From Ornithodoros turicata (taxonomy: Eukaryota > Arthropoda > Arachnida > Ixodida > Argasidae): 64,000 nucleotides of DNA. Position numbers and translations under genes: made by a program. Shown here one piece after another: positions 60,750 to 64,000 of the stretch (positions within the stretch are counted from its first letter, which is position 1; the number at the start of each line of letters is the position of its first letter). The stretch is taken from NCBI RefSeq assembly GCF_037126465.1, contig NC_088206.1, positions 74,155,687 through 74,219,686 on the forward strand, read 5' to 3'. The notes under the pieces are model-generated. The model worked only from the letters and a program-made list of their open reading frames with translations, had not been told where the DNA came from and did no database searches.

Positions 60750-62390
60750 CAACTCGCATGTTTTGTTTCAACATATAGGTTGCCAGTTTTCAATGAAACA
60801 ACACAAAGAATGCGTGCATCACAAGTACATGCAGTTCTCTTTCACCTTTCTAGAGGGGTCGTTCAAGGTTGACCGAGAAAAATGTGTGAGTAAACTTTCG
60901 GAGGACCAAGTGCAATCCTTATCGAGTCCGCGGCGAGCGACACATAATCAAGTTTCTCGTGAAGGAGAGTGTCAAACATTAGAGGCACAGTATCGGGGAC
61001 ACAACCAATGTGAAGTGTCTGTGAAGGACGGGATATGGCGACGAATGAAGCACGTCCGACTTGAGTCACGTCAGTGAAGGTGCCATCCTGGCTATTAACA
61101 GCCCAGCGTAATATTAGTGTACACGAGCACTTACAGTTCCGCAAAGCCTGTGTAACCAGAAGGGAGCGCGCGTGGCAGTCTCTGAGCAGCTGCAGAACCG
61201 ATTTCAATCCGATGGGGATCAATCGTCACATGTGATGAAACCTGGATTTCACCCCAGAGAACAAAAGAAGCAACATGGAATGGTGACATAAGGCTTCCAC
61301 GCCGCCAAAGTACTGGAGTATTCATGGCAACTCTCTTCCTGGACATGCAAACCAGTGGGTCACGATTAATGCCCAGTATTACTGCACGTTGATAAAGGGT
61401 GCCGAGCGAAACGCGCAAGAAAAAGTCTGGGATGTTGCCCACACGGCCAAGTTGAGGGTAGCAACCCTTTCCGAAATGCGCTGGGTTGTTTTGCCCTTTA
61501 CAGTCCAGCCATTTGTTTGGGCCCCTTAAGGACAAATATAAAGCTCTCCAGAAAGACCTCCTGCAGTGGCCCATTTCTTCCTACGCCAAAGGCATCAAAG
61601 AGTTGCCACAACGATGCATGTGCGCGGTGAATAGTTTGAAATATACTGACGTAGCTTGGTGCTTCCCGAATTTTCCATTGTATTCAAAGAAATAAAAGTC
61701 TCGGTCAACCTTCAACTATCACACTTTTTCCCGTTAGTCACTCCCCAATTTATCTATGCATAGTTGGTCTAACGCAATGCATAAAAGCAACTCCCAGCTG
61801 TTACTGCTGGATTAAACTACGATAATGTAACAGGCCGCTAGGGTTCAGAACAGTTTCATCCGCAATGGCATCTATCACGTTCGTTTGTGGCACTCGACCC
61901 AGGTTCGTCGTCTTCCTCCCCCCTACGTTGTGTGCTCGGGAACGCAAAGGACCCGATGGCATGTGTTCCGTCGCCGAGACCTACTGGCATTGTGGAGTCG
62001 ACACTCCGTACTAGTCCCCGGGAGAAAGTATGAATACGACGAATCGTTTCACCTTTCAACTCTACTTGATAAATGTCAATGTAACCTGTCTCGAAAACCT
62101 GTCAAGCTTTCCATCAGACAGGTTTCGCTCTGCAGTGTATTCTAGAGCTGCGCAATCGAATTTATAAAAACAGTCTGATCCACGCGTTTTCTCTTTGTTT
62201 CTTTCTACTCGCCGCTGACACATGTTTGAACAATGCCATATTATGTCACGACGTCTCCTCCTCCTGCTCTTTTCACGAGAGATGATTTTTGAGAGGTGTG
62301 TGGAACAGAGGCGTCGTTATTCTTTTGACGACGACGAAACGATTCGTTGTATGAAAAAAAAAGAAAAGAAAAGGGGGGTTCACCACAGTG
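60750..62390. other. Unassigned region upstream of the metalloprotease exons
   Basis: A minus model with exons 61574-61131 and about 61094-60863 can be spliced in frame (GTAAGT donor after 61134, TAG acceptor). It gives a protein-like stretch of over 200 residues (for example VSSHVTIDPHRIEIG and DVTQVGRASFVAISRPS). I do not recognise it, and it does not look like a metalloprotease propeptide. It may be a retroelement polyprotein piece, a pseudogene or an unknown gene. A TATA-like ATAAAAGC near 61780 and a 49-codon plus frame from 61865 are also present. Confidence 0.3.
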
Positions 62391-62395
62391 CTCCT

Positions 62396-63020
62396 TTAAT
62401 CCAGTGTTGCTTGTTGTGGGATCCTTAGCCCAAACTTTGTCCGTCGGACCCTTTCCTGAAGTATTCTCATGCTTCGAGATTTCAATACGTTGTGGCTTGA
62501 TAAATCCAATTCCGTTCGGAACCTTCTCTTCTTCAGCAATTCCGAAGGTGAATGCCCAGGTGTGGAGATTCGCGACACTTTGTTATCAACTTCCTCTCCC
62601 CTACTTGTACATCTGAGTACATCCTTTGCTTGCTATAAGACTAGGTGAATACATGCCCAATTTCCCTGGACTCCAAATACTGTTTCAACTCTGCACAGGT
62701 GAATTGAGGGCCGAAACCAGTTGAGGTAGTCCTTGACGTAAAAATACTTCATCGAAAGCCCTTCCTGAGCTGATCGGATCACGGATCACGATGAAATAGT
62801 GCCTATGTGCGTTCGGAACACAAGAGAAAACGTGTTGCCGTAGTCGCCCCACGTGATGATGATCAGGATACCCGCTGGCTTTACTCTTTACAACGACCGT
62901 CTGCAGCAGTACCTTGGTCCGGCTATCTGTGTGCCGATCCCAATGACAACAGCAAGATCTGCAACATGTGGTCTGTTGGAGAGGCTGAACGAGATCCAGC
63001 CGCACCCGATCATGCACCTG
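62396..63020 (-). pseudogene. Ty3/gypsy integrase remnant
   Basis: Minus-strand fragments in several frames follow the order of a Ty3/gypsy integrase. RVRLDLVQPLQ (near 62990) resembles the RVHxDFAGP start of the catalytic core. AFDEVFLRQGLPQ (near 62755) is the stretch before the second Asp. GFGPQFTCAELKQYLESREI (near 62710-62650) corresponds to the DNGxQF block, with the catalytic Asp-Asn region altered. GHSPSELLKKRRFRTELDL (near 62550) matches the SPAELLFGRRxRTRLDL tail. Frameshifts and the lost DN make it dead. It is cut on the upstream side by the 133-bp tandem array. Confidence 0.6.
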
Positions 63021-64000
63021 AGAAGATTCTGAGTCACTCACGCTGCCTTTTGTTCCGGTAGGTACGGTAGCTTCACGGTGACATAAGCGAGTGTTAGTAG
63101 AGCGTTGATAACGGGGCTTGCCAAGTACTGTGTCTACCGCACCCAACCACCTGAGAAGATTCTGAGTCACTCACGCTGCCTTTGGTTCCGGTAGGTACGC
63201 TAGCTTCACGGTGACATAAGCGAGTGTTAGTAGAACGTTGATAACGTGGCTTCTCAGGTACTGTGTCTACCACACCCAATCACCTGAGAAGATTCTGAGT
63301 CACTCACGCTGCCTTTGGTTCCGGTAGGTACGCTAGCTTCACGGTGACATAAGCGAGTGTTAGTAGAACGTTGATAACGTGGCTTCTCAGGTACTGTGTC
63401 TGCCACACCCAATCACCTGAGAAGATTCTGAGTCACTCACGCTGCCTTTGGTTCCGGTAGGTACGCTAGCTTCACGGTGACATAAGCGAGTGTTAGTAGA
63501 CCGTTGATAACGTGGCTTCTCAGGTACTGTGTCTACCGCACCCAATCACCTGAGAAGATTCTGAGTCACTCACGCTGCCTTTGGTTCCGGTAGGTACGCT
63601 AACTTCACGGTGACATAAGCGAGTGTTAGTAGAACGTTGATAACGTGGCTTCTCAGGTACTGTGTCTACCACACCCAATCACCCGAGAAGATTCTGAGTC
63701 ACTCACGCTGCCTTTGGTTCCGGTAGGTACGCTAGCTTCACGGTGACATAAGCGAGTGTTAGTAGAACGTTGATAACGTGGCTTCTCAGGTACTGTGTCT
63801 ACCACACCCAATCACCCGAGAAGATTCTGAGTCACTCACGCTGCCTTTGGTTACGGTAGGTACGCTAGCTTCACGGTGACATAAGCGAGTGTTAGTAGAA
63901 CGTTGATAACGTGGCTTCTCAGGTACTGTGTCTACCGCACCCAATTACCTGATAAGATTCTGAGTCACTCACGCTTCCACTGGTTCCGGTAGGTACGGTA
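63000..64000. repeat. 133-bp tandem array, at least 7.5 copies, runs off the window
   Basis: The landmark GAGAAGATTCTGAGTCACT starts at 63020, 63153, 63286, 63419, 63552, 63685 and 63818, with a variant GATAAG at 63951: exactly 133 bp each time. Copies differ by only a few bases; the first copy is the most diverged and merges into the gypsy remnant. The period is not a multiple of three, so frames over it are not meaningful. Confidence 0.97.

Noticed and set aside
60863..61574. N-terminal exons of the metalloprotease
   Set aside because: The reading frame shows no signal peptide and none of the propeptide features expected, and it reaches a stop at 60863 without a clear donor.
62807..63061. 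Plus-strand 84-codon gene
   Set aside because: It is antisense to the gypsy integrase remnant, whose motifs explain the region better.

Overview
The window is arthropod nuclear DNA and reads like a tick (Ixodida) genome, perhaps a hard tick. Three things point there: a multi-exon reprolysin-type (M12B) metalloprotease of the kind ticks secrete in saliva and gut; dense LINE, Ty3/gypsy, mariner and hAT debris in introns; and a short TIR element whose ends I associate from memory with tick sequences. The species call is inference. The compact genes alternate introns of about 50-60 bp with a few of 2-14 kb.

Layout. 1-600: GC-rich DNA with no convincing gene and one 40-bp palindrome. 600-2948 (minus): a frameshifted LINE with ORF1 (RRM-like part and CCHC knuckle) and the AP-endonuclease part of ORF2. 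2969-27692: about 152 head-to-tail copies of a 163-bp satellite that starts about 20 bp upstream of the LINE ORF1 ATG and carries nested multi-unit duplications. 28044-29463: a foldback element with arms of about 0.5 kb. 29907-31193 (plus): a four-exon gene for a lysine-rich protein of unknown function. 33938-58220 (plus): a complete 15-exon eyes absent (Eya) gene, 545 codons plus stop, with every splice phase consistent. Its 14-kb intron 11 holds a 1.78-kb hAT-type element with perfect 8-bp target duplications, a 1.3-kb mariner with perfect 30-bp TIRs but a lost catalytic residue, and several older repeats. 58673-60698 (minus): six exons of the M12B metalloprotease, convergent with Eya, 5' exons not found. 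60.8-62.4 kb: unassigned DNA. 62396-63020 (minus): Ty3/gypsy integrase remnant. 63000-64000: a 133-bp tandem array running off the end.

The two recognisable host genes are functionally unrelated: Eya is a nuclear transcription co-factor and phosphatase of the retinal determination network, and the metalloprotease is a secreted protease. Their 3' ends nearly abut, with candidate poly(A) signals about 50 bp apart. The most unusual part of the window is the satellite and its junction with the LINE 5' end, which suggests that retroelement 5' UTR monomers could have grown into a 25-kb satellite, or the reverse.
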